From Propionivibrio dicarboxylicus (lineage in GTDB: Bacteria; Pseudomonadota; Gammaproteobacteria; Burkholderiales; Rhodocyclaceae), in contig NZ_FNCY01000024.1 of NCBI RefSeq assembly GCF_900099695.1, positions 1-63,922 of the forward strand: a stretch of 63,922 nucleotides of DNA. The letters are read 5' to 3'. Position numbers and translations under genes: made by a program. How positions within the stretch are numbered: the first letter of the stretch is position 1; each line of letters starts with the position of its first letter. Of the stretch, positions 24,899 through 34,027 are shown in pieces. Under the pieces are notes generated by a model. That model was not told where the DNA came from. It worked only from the letters and a program-made list of their open reading frames with translations, and did not search any database.

Positions 24899-26068
24899 AT
24901 GACTGATTCTGCCCTGCGCCTCCACTCGCCGGCCGGCGACCCCAAGCGGGTCGAGGCCGACATTCCTGCGCCCTGTATCCAGAACCACGCCGCCAATTTG
25001 ATGCCGCTCGCCGAAGGCGACCTCGGCTGCGTCTGGTTCGGCGGCACACAGGAAGGCATCGCCGACATCTCGATCTACTTCTCGCGCCTGGCGCGCGACG
25101 CCGCCGCCTGGTCGACGCCGGTCAAGCTCTCCGACGACCCGACGCGCTCGGAGCAGAACCCGATCCTTTTCCCGGCCCCCGACGGCAAGCTGTGGCTGAT
25201 CTACACCGCGCAAAAATCGGGCAATCAGGACACGGCGATCGTCCGTTACCGCATTTCCGAAGACAATGGCATCAGTTGGGGGCCGATCGGCACGCTCTTC
25301 GAGAAGGCCGGCACCTTCGTCCGCCAGCCGGTCGTGGTGCTCGACAACGGCGACTGGCTGATTCCGGTGTTCTATTGCCGGACGAACCCCGGCGACAAAT
25401 GGGTCGGCAACAACGACATCAGCGCCGTCATGATCTCGACCGACCAGGGCGCGCACTGGCGCGAGGTCGAAGTCCCCGACAGCGTCGGCTGCGTGCACAT
25501 GAACATCGAGAAGCTGGACGACGGCAGCCTGCTCGCCCTGTTCCGCAGCCGCTGGGCCGACCACGTCTACAGCAGCCGCTCGATCGACAACGGCCGCAGC
25601 TGGTCGGCACCGCAGCCGACCGAATTGCCGAACAACAACTCGTCGATCCAATACACGCGTCTCGCCAACGGTCACCTCGCCATCGTGTACAACGACATCA
25701 GCTCGGCCCAGGCGACCGAACGCCGCGTCTCGCTCTATGACGAAATCGAGGACGAAGGCGACGCGCCCGGCGCGCCGCAGGTCGCTTCCGCCGCCGCCAG
25801 CGAAGGACGCACCGCCTTCTGGGGCACGCCGCGCGCACCGATGACGCTGGCAATTTCCGAAGACGGTGGCAAGACCTGGCCGTACAAGCGCAACCTCGAA
25901 GTCGGCGACGGCTACTGCATGTCGAACAATTCCGAGAAGAAGGTCAATCGCGAATTTTCCTATCCGTCGATCAAGGAAACGCCCGACGGCTTCATCCACA
26001 TCGCCTATACCTACTGGCGCCAGAAGATCAAATATGTCCGCGTCACCGAGGACTGGGTCAACGGCTGA
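24899..26068 (+). CDS. Cytoplasmic BNR-repeat (sialidase-fold) protein
   Basis: A 389-residue protein with several Asp-box-like segments (SEDNGISWGP, STDQGAHWRE, SIDNGRSWSA, SEDGGKTWPY) spaced as in the six-bladed sialidase propeller. There is no signal peptide, so it acts in the cytoplasm, unlike secreted sialidases. The N-terminus has PAPCIQNHAANLMPLAEGDL. Tyr/Glu residues are present in the second half, but I cannot confirm the sialidase arginine triad. Position between PdxA2 and an alcohol dehydrogenase suggests a hydrolase, lactonase or isomerase acting on the imported compound. The activity is unknown. Confidence 0.75.
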   Translation: MTDSALRLHSPAGDPKRVEADIPAPCIQNHAANLMPLAEGDLGCVWFGGTQEGIADISIYFSRLARDAAAWSTPVKLSDDPTRSEQNPILFPAPDGKLWLIYTAQKSGNQDTAIVRYRISEDNGISWGPIGTLFEKAGTFVRQPVVVLDNGDWLIPVFYCRTNPGDKWVGNNDISAVMISTDQGAHWREVEVPDSVGCVHMNIEKLDDGSLLALFRSRWADHVYSSRSIDNGRSWSAPQPTELPNNNSSIQYTRLANGHLAIVYNDISSAQATERRVSLYDEIEDEGDAPGAPQVASAAASEGRTAFWGTPRAPMTLAISEDGGKTWPYKRNLEVGDGYCMSNNSEKKVNREFSYPSIKETPDGFIHIAYTYWRQKIKYVRVTEDWVNG

Positions 26069-26092
26069 CCGCCACCGAACAGGAGACAGAGC

Positions 26093-27247
26093 ATGAGCAC
26101 CTACACCCTTTTGAATGCCGGCCGCATCCACGCCGGCCCCGGCAGCATCGAAAGCCTCAAGGACGTCGTCGCCGACTTCGCCGCGAAGAATGTCCTCATC
26201 ATCAGCGACAAGGGCGTCGCCGGCGCTGGCCTGATCGCGCAGCCGCAGGCGCTGATCGAAGCCGCCGGCGCCCGCGTCAAGCTCATCGACAACACCCCGC
26301 CGGAACCCGATGTCGGCCAGGTCGAAGCCATCCTCGAAGCCGCCAAGGGCGCCACCTGGGATCTCGTCATCGGCATCGGCGGCGGCAGCGCCATGGACGT
26401 CGCCAAGATTGTTGCCGTCATGCTCGGCAACGACGTCAAGCTGCGCGACCTGCTCAACAAGGCGCCGATCCCGCGCCGCGGCGTGCCGACCGTGATGGTG
26501 CCGACGACTGCCGGCACCGGTTCCGAAGCGACACCGAACAGCATCATCCTGGTCCCCGAGGACGAACTCAAGGTCGGCATCGTCAGCCCGAAGCTGATGC
26601 CCGACTGCGTCATCCTCGACCCGCTGATGACGCTCGGCCTGCCGCCGGCGATCACGGCCTCGACCGGCATGGACGCGCTGACACACGCCATCGAGTGTTA
26701 CACCTCGAAGAAGGGCAATCCCTTCGCCGAGATGATCGCGCTCAAGGCGATCGGCCTCATCTCGCGCAGCATCCGCACGGCCTTCAGCGACGGCAAGAAC
26801 GTCGACGCGCGCCATGACATGATCCTTGGCGCCTTCTACGGCGGCATGTGCATCGCCACCTCGAGCACGACTGCCGTGCATGCGCTCGCCTACCCGCTCG
26901 GCGGCAAGTATCGCATCGCCCACGGCATCTCGAACGCCATCCTGCTGCCCTATGTCATGCAGTTCAATGCCGTCGGCAACGAAGCGAAGTTCCGCGACGT
27001 CGCCGCCGCGATGGGACTCGACATTGCCGGCAAGAGCGACGCCGACGCCGCCACGGCGATGATTGACGCGCTCTACGCGCTCAACCGCGATCTCGACATC
27101 CCGGCGGATCTCAAGCGCTGGGCGATCACCGAGGCCGACCTCGACACGCTGGTCGAGGGCGCTGCCAAGGTCACGCGCCTGCTCGACAACAATCCGCGCT
27201 CGATGAACAAGGACGACATCCGCGCCGTCTACCGCCAGTTGCTCTAG
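26093..27247 (+). CDS. Iron-containing alcohol dehydrogenase of the sugar-acid locus
   Basis: A 384-residue type III alcohol dehydrogenase. The NAD-binding motif is GIGGGSAMDVAK, and the metal-ligand region shows TGMDALTHAIECY, AVHALAYPLGGKYRIAHG (Asp and three His in family positions). PTTAGTGSEATPNSIIL is the conserved substrate loop. Relatives reduce or oxidise short hydroxy aldehydes, hydroxy acids or maleylacetate. It is the last gene of the rightward arm, has an AGGAG site, and is closed by a strong terminator. Confidence 0.9.
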   Translation: MSTYTLLNAGRIHAGPGSIESLKDVVADFAAKNVLIISDKGVAGAGLIAQPQALIEAAGARVKLIDNTPPEPDVGQVEAILEAAKGATWDLVIGIGGGSAMDVAKIVAVMLGNDVKLRDLLNKAPIPRRGVPTVMVPTTAGTGSEATPNSIILVPEDELKVGIVSPKLMPDCVILDPLMTLGLPPAITASTGMDALTHAIECYTSKKGNPFAEMIALKAIGLISRSIRTAFSDGKNVDARHDMILGAFYGGMCIATSSTTAVHALAYPLGGKYRIAHGISNAILLPYVMQFNAVGNEAKFRDVAAAMGLDIAGKSDADAATAMIDALYALNRDLDIPADLKRWAITEADLDTLVEGAAKVTRLLDNNPRSMNKDDIRAVYRQLL

Positions 27248-27261
27248 GCAAGCCCCGACTG

Positions 27262-27299
27262 AAAAGCCGCCCCGGTTTCCGCCGGGGCGGCTTTTTTTT
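27262..27299 (+). terminator. Strong rho-independent terminator of the rightward arm
   Basis: AGCCGCCCCGG and CCGGGGCGGCT form a perfect 11-bp stem around a 6-base loop, followed by eight T residues; A residues on the left flank make it usable from the other strand too. It lies 15 bases after the dehydrogenase stop and also faces the end of the convergent GGDEF-EAL gene. Confidence 0.92.
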
Positions 27300-27317
27300 G
27301 CGCCGAGAAACCTGCGT

Positions 27318-29486
27318 TCAGATGCCGCGTTCGGCGGCAAAGGCAAGAAAGCGATCGGCCGGCAAAGGCCGCGCGAAGTGGTAACCCTGCGCCTCGTCGC
27401 AGCGGTAAAGCCGCAGCAGATCGAGCACCTCCTTGTTTTCGACGCCCTCGGCGATCGTCTTGAGGCCGAGGCTGTGGGCCATCTGGATGATGGCGCGGAC
27501 GATCGCCGCGTCCTCGGGGTTGTGCGCCAGATCGCGCACGAAGGACTGGTCGATCTTGAGCTTATCGACCTCAAAACGCTTGAGATAGGAGAGGCTCGAA
27601 TAACCGGTGCCGAAATCGTCGATCGACAGCCGGATGCCCATCAGCTTGAGGCGCTTGACCGCAGCAAGGATCGATTCGGTATCGCGGATCAGGATCGACT
27701 CGGTCAATTCCAGTTCGAGCATCGACGGATCGAGGCCGGTCGCCTCGAGCGCCTCGGCCACCGTTTTCTCGATGTCGCCACGCTTGAACTGCAGCGCCGA
27801 CAGATTCACCGCCACCGCCAGGTCCTGCCCCAGGACACGCCGCCATTCGACCGCTTCGGCACAGGCTTCGTGCAACACCCAGTCGCCGATCTCGGCGATC
27901 AGCCCGGTCTCCTCGGCGACGGGGATAAAGCGCCCCGGGTAGACCAGCCCGAGATCGGGATGATTCCAGCGGATCAGGGCCTCGGCGCCAAGCAGGCGCC
28001 CGCTGCCCATTTCCAGCTGCGGCTGGTAATGCAGCACGAACTGGCGCGCATCGAGCGCGCGCCGCAAGCCCGAAAACAGCGTCACCTGCGCCACCGCGTC
28101 GTCGTTCATCTCCTCGTTGAAGAAGCGGTAGGTGTTGCGCCCGGACTCCTTCGAGCGGTACATCGCCATGTCCGCCTTCTTGAGCAGCGTGCCGTAGTCG
28201 GCGCCATCCTCGGGATAGATGGCGACGCCGACCGAGACCGAAATGGTGAGTTCCTGATGGTCGACGGAAAAGGGCTCGGCCAGATTCGCCATCAATTCGG
28301 CCGCGTACGTGGCGATCGCATCCGGCTCGGACACGTTGGTGAGCAGCAGCAGGTATTCGTCGCCACCCTGGCGACAGACCGTGTCGGTCGCCCGTGTATT
28401 CTGCTCGATGCGCCGGGCGACTTCGACCAGCAGGCGATCGCCGACCTCATGACCAAGGACGTCGTTGATCGCCTTGAAGCGATCGATGTCGATCAGCAGC
28501 AGCGCCACCTTCGTCCCCGCCCGCACGGCGAAGGCCACCGCCTGCTGCAGGCGGTCCTGAAAGAGCTGCGGATTCGGCAGACTGGTCAGGACATCGTGAT
28601 AGGCGAGAAAGCGCGCGCGCTCTTCGGCGTCGTGCCGCTCGGTCACGTCGGAAATCACCCAGATCGAGTCGGACACCGGACTTTCCGAATCGAGCGCCCG
28701 TCCCGACAATTCGCACCAGATCGGCGTCCCATCGACGCGCTGCATCTGCAGCGTCACTGAAAATTGCTTGCCTGACTCGCCGAGCGAACGATACGCCTCC
28801 TCGCCGACCGAGGAAAAATCGTAGTCGGTCGGATAGAAAATCCGCGTCGACAAGCCGATCATGCCGCCTGGCGGATAGCCGAAAATCTCCTCGATGCGCC
28901 GGTTGCAGGCGACGATCCGACGCTCGCGAGTATGGACGATGCCGACCAGCGCGTTTTCGAGCAGCGCCTCCTTCTCGGCCAGCAGCGCCGCCACCATCGC
29001 ATGCGCATGCTGACGCTCGGTCACGTCGCGGGCGACGAGGACGCAATAGCATTCGTTATCGAGCAGCGTCGTGCGCAGAGACAGGTCGAAGCACATCGTC
29101 CTGCCGTCGCGCGAAAACTCGGTCAGCATCGAATGGCTATCGACCGGCCGGTCGCGCGCCGCCGAACAGGCGTCTTCGGAGAGGATTTCCAGAATACGCG
29201 CGGTATCGCCCAGGCCGAGCGAAGCGAAGTCACGGCCGATCAGCGCCTCGACCGGTTCGCCGAGCAGCACGCCGAAGGCCTCGTTGCCATCGACGACCTT
29301 GCCCTCCGGCACCGAGAGCATGACAACGATATCGGTCGTACGATCGAGCAGCAGGCGGAAACGCTGCAGGCGGTCGAGATTCTGGCGCAGCTGCGGATAG
29401 TAGCTCTTGCGGAACGAGCGTTCGCCGAGACCGACGATCTGGCCTTTGCGCAGTTCCCAGTCGTCCGGATCAGAGGGCGTCGCCAT
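27318..29486 (-). CDS. PAS-PAS-GGDEF-EAL cyclic-di-GMP signalling protein
   Basis: A 722-residue soluble protein with no membrane segment. Two PAS domains lie at about residues 45-160 and 175-285, a GGDEF domain at 290-460 (active-site GGDEY, 374-378) and an EAL domain at 470-715 (EAL at 502-504, DDFGTGYSSL and AEGVE present). Both catalytic motifs look intact, so it may be bifunctional or switch with the PAS signal. Its first 17 bases overlap the end of the upstream iron alcohol dehydrogenase, implying coupled expression and a link between alcohol sensing and c-di-GMP. Confidence 0.93.
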   Translation of the reverse strand: MATPSDPDDWELRKGQIVGLGERSFRKSYYPQLRQNLDRLQRFRLLLDRTTDIVVMLSVPEGKVVDGNEAFGVLLGEPVEALIGRDFASLGLGDTARILEILSEDACSAARDRPVDSHSMLTEFSRDGRTMCFDLSLRTTLLDNECYCVLVARDVTERQHAHAMVAALLAEKEALLENALVGIVHTRERRIVACNRRIEEIFGYPPGGMIGLSTRIFYPTDYDFSSVGEEAYRSLGESGKQFSVTLQMQRVDGTPIWCELSGRALDSESPVSDSIWVISDVTERHDAEERARFLAYHDVLTSLPNPQLFQDRLQQAVAFAVRAGTKVALLLIDIDRFKAINDVLGHEVGDRLLVEVARRIEQNTRATDTVCRQGGDEYLLLLTNVSEPDAIATYAAELMANLAEPFSVDHQELTISVSVGVAIYPEDGADYGTLLKKADMAMYRSKESGRNTYRFFNEEMNDDAVAQVTLFSGLRRALDARQFVLHYQPQLEMGSGRLLGAEALIRWNHPDLGLVYPGRFIPVAEETGLIAEIGDWVLHEACAEAVEWRRVLGQDLAVAVNLSALQFKRGDIEKTVAEALEATGLDPSMLELELTESILIRDTESILAAVKRLKLMGIRLSIDDFGTGYSSLSYLKRFEVDKLKIDQSFVRDLAHNPEDAAIVRAIIQMAHSLGLKTIAEGVENKEVLDLLRLYRCDEAQGYHFARPLPADRFLAFAAERGI

Positions 29487-30627
29487 AGATCACCTCGACG
29501 TCGGCCCGGCTCACCCGACGCGGATTGGTCACCACACAGGCATCGCGGATCGCATGCCGGGCGAGTTCCGACAGATCGGCCGAGCGCACACCGCGCGCGC
29601 CGAGACCGTTGCTGATACCGACACGCCGACGCAGATCGGTGATCGACTGCGTGATGCGCGCCGCGATCGTCTTCGCCTCCATGCCGCGGGTATCGACGCC
29701 CATCGCCTCGGCGATCTGGCGGTAGCGCTCGGGCGCCGCCGGCAGGTTGAAGCGCACCACGTGTTCGAGCAGCAAGGCATTGCACTCGCCGTGCGGCAGA
29801 TCGAGAAAACCGCCGGCCGAATGCGCCAGCGCATGCACGGCACCGAGACTGGCGTTGGAAAAGGCCAGCCCGGCCTGCAGACTGGCCAGCATCATGTTCT
29901 CGCGCGCCGGCAGATCGCCGGGCGCCGCCACGGCGCCATCGAGATTGCCCATCACCAGGCGGATCGCCGCCAGCGCGTGCACATCGACGATCGGCGAACA
30001 GGCCGTCGACACATAGGCCTCGATCGCATGCGTCAGTGCGTCCATGCCGGTACAGGCGGTCAGGTAGGGGTCCATCGAGCGCGTCGTCTCCGGGTCCACG
30101 AGCGCGACATCGGGCACCACGGTTTTGCTGATGATCGCCATCTTGTAGTGCTCGGTGCTGTTCACGATGATGCAGAACTGCGAGATATCGGCCGCCGTCC
30201 CCGCCGTCGTCGGAATGCAGATCAGCGGCGGCCCCGGCACCTCGATCTGATCGACGCCCTCGAACTGCAACACGCTGCAGCCATTGGTATGCACGACACC
30301 GATCGCCTTGGCGCAGTCGATGACGCTGCCGCCGCCGAGCGCGACAATGACGTCGCAATGTTCGCGCGCGTAGAGCGCGGCGCCGGCCATCACTTCGAAA
30401 TCCTTGGGATTGGGCGAGAGGCCCTGGAAAACCACGCTCTCGATCCCGGCTGCCGCCAGGTCTTCCTCCAACTCGCGCAACCAGCCGGCGGCGATCACAC
30501 CGGCATCACAGACCACCAGCACCCGCCGCGCCATCATGTTGCGCGCATAAAAACCGACGCGGTGCCGGGCACCGACGCCAAAGATAAACTCGGGTGCAAC
30601 GAACTTGCGCATTTCATAGAGCGCCAT
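29470..30627 (-). CDS. ErcA-like iron-containing alcohol dehydrogenase
   Basis: A 385-residue type III alcohol dehydrogenase beginning MALYEMRKFVAPEFIFGVGA. It has GGGSVIDCAKAIGV (cofactor), PTTAGTAADISQF, and the metal ligands in GMDALTHAIEAY and AVHALAHSAGGFLDLPHGECN. This N-terminus and its partnership with a PAS sensor gene resemble ErcA, the alcohol dehydrogenase-like regulator of ethanol oxidation in Pseudomonas. The start at 30627 is chosen because GGGAGGGG lies just upstream; an ATG four codons earlier is possible. It overlaps the GGDEF-EAL gene by 17 bases. Confidence 0.8.
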   Translation of the reverse strand: MALYEMRKFVAPEFIFGVGARHRVGFYARNMMARRVLVVCDAGVIAAGWLRELEEDLAAAGIESVVFQGLSPNPKDFEVMAGAALYAREHCDVIVALGGGSVIDCAKAIGVVHTNGCSVLQFEGVDQIEVPGPPLICIPTTAGTAADISQFCIIVNSTEHYKMAIISKTVVPDVALVDPETTRSMDPYLTACTGMDALTHAIEAYVSTACSPIVDVHALAAIRLVMGNLDGAVAAPGDLPARENMMLASLQAGLAFSNASLGAVHALAHSAGGFLDLPHGECNALLLEHVVRFNLPAAPERYRQIAEAMGVDTRGMEAKTIAARITQSITDLRRRVGISNGLGARGVRSADLSELARHAIRDACVVTNPRRVSRADVEVIYGDAL

Positions 30628-30805
30628 CACCCCTCCCATTATCTTTGCATAACAACCCTCTAGTGCACGTTAGTGCCGACACCCGGCGCCGTCAAGGCGC
30701 GGGGCGGCCTCATTACACGAATTGACATAGGCGGTGGCGGATGATTCAAGTCTGTGCCGGCGCTGCCGATACCTGATGCATGGGGTGAGCGGACAAGGAG
30801 CGGCC

Positions 30806-31114
30806 ATGACGATCATCGAAGCGACGGGCGCGGCGCTGAAAAGCGCAGAAGCGGGCATCCATCGCCGGCAGGATCTGCGTGCCGAGCCGATCGGCGCCTC
30901 GGCCGAACTGCGCCATGAACTTTCCGACCGCCCGACCGGCGACCAACGGCCGGCCGGAAACGGCAGTGCTGCCGCGGCCGTATCGGGACACAACTATTTT
31001 GGACCGGAACGGCGGATCGCCCAGCGCCGCCAGGCGCGGCGAAACGTCATGCTCGACACGCGCACGCGCGATCGGCGGGCCGGCGCCGATGTCGAACGCC
31101 CGGCCCTCGCATAA
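30806..31114 (+). CDS. Small basic protein with FGPERR...DRR motifs
   Basis: A 102-residue hypothetical protein. The start is supported by AAGGAG with good spacing. The N-terminal half is Ala/Glu-rich. The C-terminal half carries HNYFGPERRIAQRRQARRN and then TRTRDRRAG, an Arg-rich repeat style (YxGPERR...DRR) seen in small proteins of proteobacteria. There are no membrane segments or known domains. It stands alone between two leftward genes. Codon usage is like its neighbours. Confidence 0.5.
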   Translation: MTIIEATGAALKSAEAGIHRRQDLRAEPIGASAELRHELSDRPTGDQRPAGNGSAAAAVSGHNYFGPERRIAQRRQARRNVMLDTRTRDRRAGADVERPALA

Positions 31115-31461
31115 AGCAGATCAGGGCGACTGTTTCCATCCACGCCCATCGTTGCCGCGGGGTGACGCGTGCAAGCCGGTAACCGAGTCACCACAAGGGC
31201 ATGCTTCCCCCTCTCGTTGCTGACGGATGTGGCGCTGAAATCCTTCGCGGAACTCACCCCGATCGTGCCAAAAACCAGCGTGCGCAACCCAAGCTGTCGA
31301 TTTTCCGTTGCGCCTGAACAGGACCCCTCTCGAACGATACGACGCAGCCCAAGAGCGGATCATCGGACACGCCAATAAAAACGGGGAAGCATTCGCTTCC
31401 CCGCAAAAAACTACTCGCCGGCCACGAATGGCCTCGGTAATCCAAACTGTTACAAGACCCC
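31115..31461. other. Intergenic region downstream of purM
   Basis: About 350 bases with no convincing gene on either strand. Its left two-thirds show no promoter, repeat or RNA structure that I can recognise. The right end contains the purM terminator, listed separately. Confidence 0.4.
31374..31404 (-). terminator. Rho-independent terminator of purM
   Basis: On the minus strand CGGGGAAGC and GCTTCCCCG form a perfect 9-bp stem with a 4-base loop, followed by TTTTTATT. It lies about 58 bases past the purM stop. Confidence 0.85.
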
Positions 31462-32499
31462 TCAGACGACGATCGTCTGTGCCTCGTCGCCGTTGCGCGG
31501 CTCGATGCGACCGATCTCGACCGGCGCTTCGCCAGCGGCCTGGAGCAACTGGATCGCCCGCGCGGCATTCTCGCGCGCGACGATGACGACCATGCCGATA
31601 CCGCAGTTGAAGACGCGGTGCATTTCGCTCTCGGCGACGTTGCCCTCGCGCTGCAGCCACTGGAACAGCTTCGGCCGCTGCCACGCCGACTGCTCGACCA
31701 CGGCCTTGACCGTCTCCGGCAGGACGCGCGGGATGTTCTCGGTCAGGCCGCCGCCAGTGATGTGCGCCATGCCCTTGACTTCGAGCTCGGCCATCAGCGC
31801 CAGCATCGGCTTCACGTAGATGCGCGTCGGTTCCATGATCGCCTCGGCCAGCGTGCGGCTGCCGTCGAAGATCGCATCGAGCGCCGGGTTGGCGCGTGCC
31901 AGGATGCGGCGCACCAGCGAATAGCCGTTCGAGTGCGCGCCCGAGGACGGCAGACCGAGGACGACGTCGCCCGGCACGATCGACTGGCCGGTGATGATCT
32001 TCGATTTTTCGACAGCGCCGACGGCGAAGCCGGCGAGGTCGTATTCACCTTCCGGATACATGCCCGGCATTTCGGCGGTCTCGCCGCCGATCAGCGCGCA
32101 GCCCGCCAGCTCGCAGCCCTTGGCGACGCCGGCGATGACGCTGGCCGCCGTATCGACGTCGAGCTTGCCGCAGGCGAAGTAATCGAGGAAAAACAGCGGT
32201 TCGGCGCCCTGCACGAGCACGTCGTTCACGCTCATGGCGACGAGATCGATGCCGACCGTGTCATGCCGGTTGAGATCGAAGGCCAGCTTGAGCTTGGTAC
32301 CGACCCCGTCCGTTCCCGACACCAGCACCGGCTCGCGATAGCGCTTGGGCACCTCAAACAGTGCGCCGAAGCCGCCAAGACCGCTCAACACGCCTTCGCG
32401 CAGCGTTTTCTTGGCGAAGGGCTTGATGCGTTCAACCAGTTCGTCGCCAGCCGAAATATCGACGCCGGCATCACGGTAGGAAAGGGATTGCTGATTCAT
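31462..32499 (-). CDS. purM: Phosphoribosylformylglycinamidine cyclo-ligase
   Basis: From the ATG at 32499 it has 345 residues. The order of motifs is that of Pur[97 protein letters not shown] and [17 protein letters not shown]. It makes 5-aminoimidazole ribonucleotide from FGAM and ATP in purine synthesis. The frame remains open upstream, but that part overlaps the divergent hda gene and is spurious. Terminator at 31374-31404. Confidence 0.97.
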   Translation of the reverse strand: MNQQSLSYRDAGVDISAGDELVERIKPFAKKTLREGVLSGLGGFGALFEVPKRYREPVLVSGTDGVGTKLKLAFDLNRHDTVGIDLVAMSVNDVLVQGAEPLFFLDYFACGKLDVDTAASVIAGVAKGCELAGCALIGGETAEMPGMYPEGEYDLAGFAVGAVEKSKIITGQSIVPGDVVLGLPSSGAHSNGYSLVRRILARANPALDAIFDGSRTLAEAIMEPTRIYVKPMLALMAELEVKGMAHITGGGLTENIPRVLPETVKAVVEQSAWQRPKLFQWLQREGNVAESEMHRVFNCGIGMVVIVARENAARAIQLLQAAGEAPVEIGRIEPRNGDEAQTIVV

Positions 32500-32643
32500 C
32501 TGGAAGTCGTCCGAACGGGGCAAAGGGAAGACGGAAGGGCGCACGATAGTGTTAAAATGCGCGACTTCGTCCGCAAAAGGCGGAATTTTAACCGAAATCA
32601 CCGCATTACGGGCCGCCCGCGCCGTGTTGCCGCCCTGTTTGCC

Positions 32644-33321
32644 ATGCGCCAACTGCTCCTCGACCTCCTTCCGGAAGCTCCGCCCAGCCTCGACAATTTC
32701 GTTGTCGGCGGCAACGGCGAAGCCGTGACCGGCCTCGCCGCCTGGCTCGCTCCCGACAACCACGAGACTTCGCTGTTGTTCTGGGGCGAGGCCGCCTCGG
32801 GCAAGACGCATCTGCTGCGCGCCTGCGGCATGCCCTACTGCGACGCCGCCGCCGATCCCGACCTGACCGCCGTCGCCCCCCTCGAAGACGACGACAGCGA
32901 CTGCCTCGCCGTCGACCACATCGAAGCCCTGAGCCTGGGCGGCCAGATCGCCCTTTTCAACCTCTTCAACCGTCGCCGTGCCGCCGGCAAGCACCTGCTC
33001 ACCGCAGCGAGCCAACCGCCGATCGGTCTCCGCCTGCGCGAGGACCTGCGCACCCGGCTCGGCTCGGGCCTGATCTACCGGCTGCAGCCGCTCACCGACG
33101 ACGAGAAGATCGCCGCCCTCAGCGCCCAGGCACTGGCCCGCGGCATGCGCCTGCCGAAGGAAGCCTTCACCTACCTGCTGGCCCGCGCGCCGCGCGACAT
33201 GCGCAGCCTCTCGGCGCTGCTCGCCGCACTCGACCGCTTCTCGCTCGAACACCAGCGCCCGATCACCCTGCCCCTGCTGCGCGAAGTGCTTCACGCAGCG
33301 CCCGAAACCGAACGCTGCTGA
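32644..33321 (+). CDS. hda: DnaA-related replication control protein Hda
   Basis: The 225-residue protein begins MRQLLLDL, a short beta-clamp-binding motif (QLxLxL type) typical of Hda. It is followed by a DnaA-like AAA+ module: [18 protein letters not shown] (Walker A), a degenerate Walker B region ([10 protein letters not shown]), [20 protein letters not shown], and [20 protein letters not shown] (arginine-finger region). In the family Hda with the loaded clamp stimulates DnaA-ATP hydrolysis after initiation. It is divergent from purM and begins the hda-HAD-pcnB-folK-pan run. Confidence 0.92.
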   Translation: MRQLLLDLLPEAPPSLDNFVVGGNGEAVTGLAAWLAPDNHETSLLFWGEAASGKTHLLRACGMPYCDAAADPDLTAVAPLEDDDSDCLAVDHIEALSLGGQIALFNLFNRRRAAGKHLLTAASQPPIGLRLREDLRTRLGSGLIYRLQPLTDDEKIAALSAQALARGMRLPKEAFTYLLARAPRDMRSLSALLAALDRFSLEHQRPITLPLLREVLHAAPETERC

Positions 33322-33338
33322 CCCGGAAGACACCGCCC

Positions 33339-34004
33339 ATGCACCTCGCCCTGTTCGACCTCGACAACACGCTGCTCGCCGGCGACAGCGACTACGAGTG
33401 GACCCAGTTCCTCGTTAACAAGGGCATCGTCGACCGCGACAGCTTCGAACGGCAGAACGCCGCCTTCTTCGAGCAGTACAAGGCCGGCACGCTGAACATC
33501 CTCGAATTCCTCGACTTCCAGCTGCGGCCGCTGGCCGAGCACCCGCGCGCCGACCTCGACGCCTGGCACACGGAATTCATGGAAGACAGCATCCTGCCGC
33601 GCATTTCGCAGCAGGCACGCGACCTCGTTCGCCGCCACCTCGACGCCGGCGACCTCTGCGCCATCGTCACCGCCACCAACAGCTTCGTCACCGGGCCGAT
33701 CGCCCGCGAATTCGGCATCGCCCACCTGATCGGCACGATTCCCGCCCAGCAAGGCGGCCAGTTCACCGGCAAGCCGCGCGGCACGCCTTCGTTCCGCGAA
33801 GGCAAGATCACGCGCGTCGAGGCCTGGCTCGAGTCGATGGGACTGTGGTGGGGCAGCTTCGAACGCAGCTGGTTCTACAGCGACTCGCACAACGACCTGC
33901 CGCTGCTCGGCCTGGTCAGCGACCCGGTCGCCGTCGATCCCGACGCAACGCTGCGCGCGCATGCCGAGCGCGCCGGCTGGACCGTTCTTCACTTACATCT
34001 CTGA
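33339..34004 (+). CDS. HAD subfamily IB phosphatase (SerB-like)
   Basis: A 221-residue HAD hydrolase. Motif I is FDLDNTLL (nucleophile D7, acid D9), motif II IVTATNS, and motif [17 protein letters not shown]. The cap region ([20 protein letters not shown]) matches the SerB-like IB group. It lies 17 bases after hda and overlaps nothing. Members of this group in betaproteobacteria act on phosphoserine- or histidinol-phosphate-like small molecules. Which one is not determinable. Confidence 0.85.
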   Translation: MHLALFDLDNTLLAGDSDYEWTQFLVNKGIVDRDSFERQNAAFFEQYKAGTLNILEFLDFQLRPLAEHPRADLDAWHTEFMEDSILPRISQQARDLVRRHLDAGDLCAIVTATNSFVTGPIAREFGIAHLIGTIPAQQGGQFTGKPRGTPSFREGKITRVEAWLESMGLWWGSFERSWFYSDSHNDLPLLGLVSDPVAVDPDATLRAHAERAGWTVLHLHL

Positions 34005-34027
34005 ATACCGACTTCCAACACATCGCG

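Noticed and set aside
24833-27574. 913-codon minus-strand open frame over the BNR and alcohol dehydrogenase genes
   Set aside because: Same antisense effect; the sense genes have ribosome sites, motifs and a terminator.
32500-33333. Upstream extension of the purM frame
   Set aside because: It runs antisense through hda; PurM homology begins at the ATG at 32499.
33845-34027. Upstream extension of pcnB into the HAD gene
   Set aside because: The added residues are a frame-shifted read of the HAD gene's end; the PcnB N-terminus begins at 34028.
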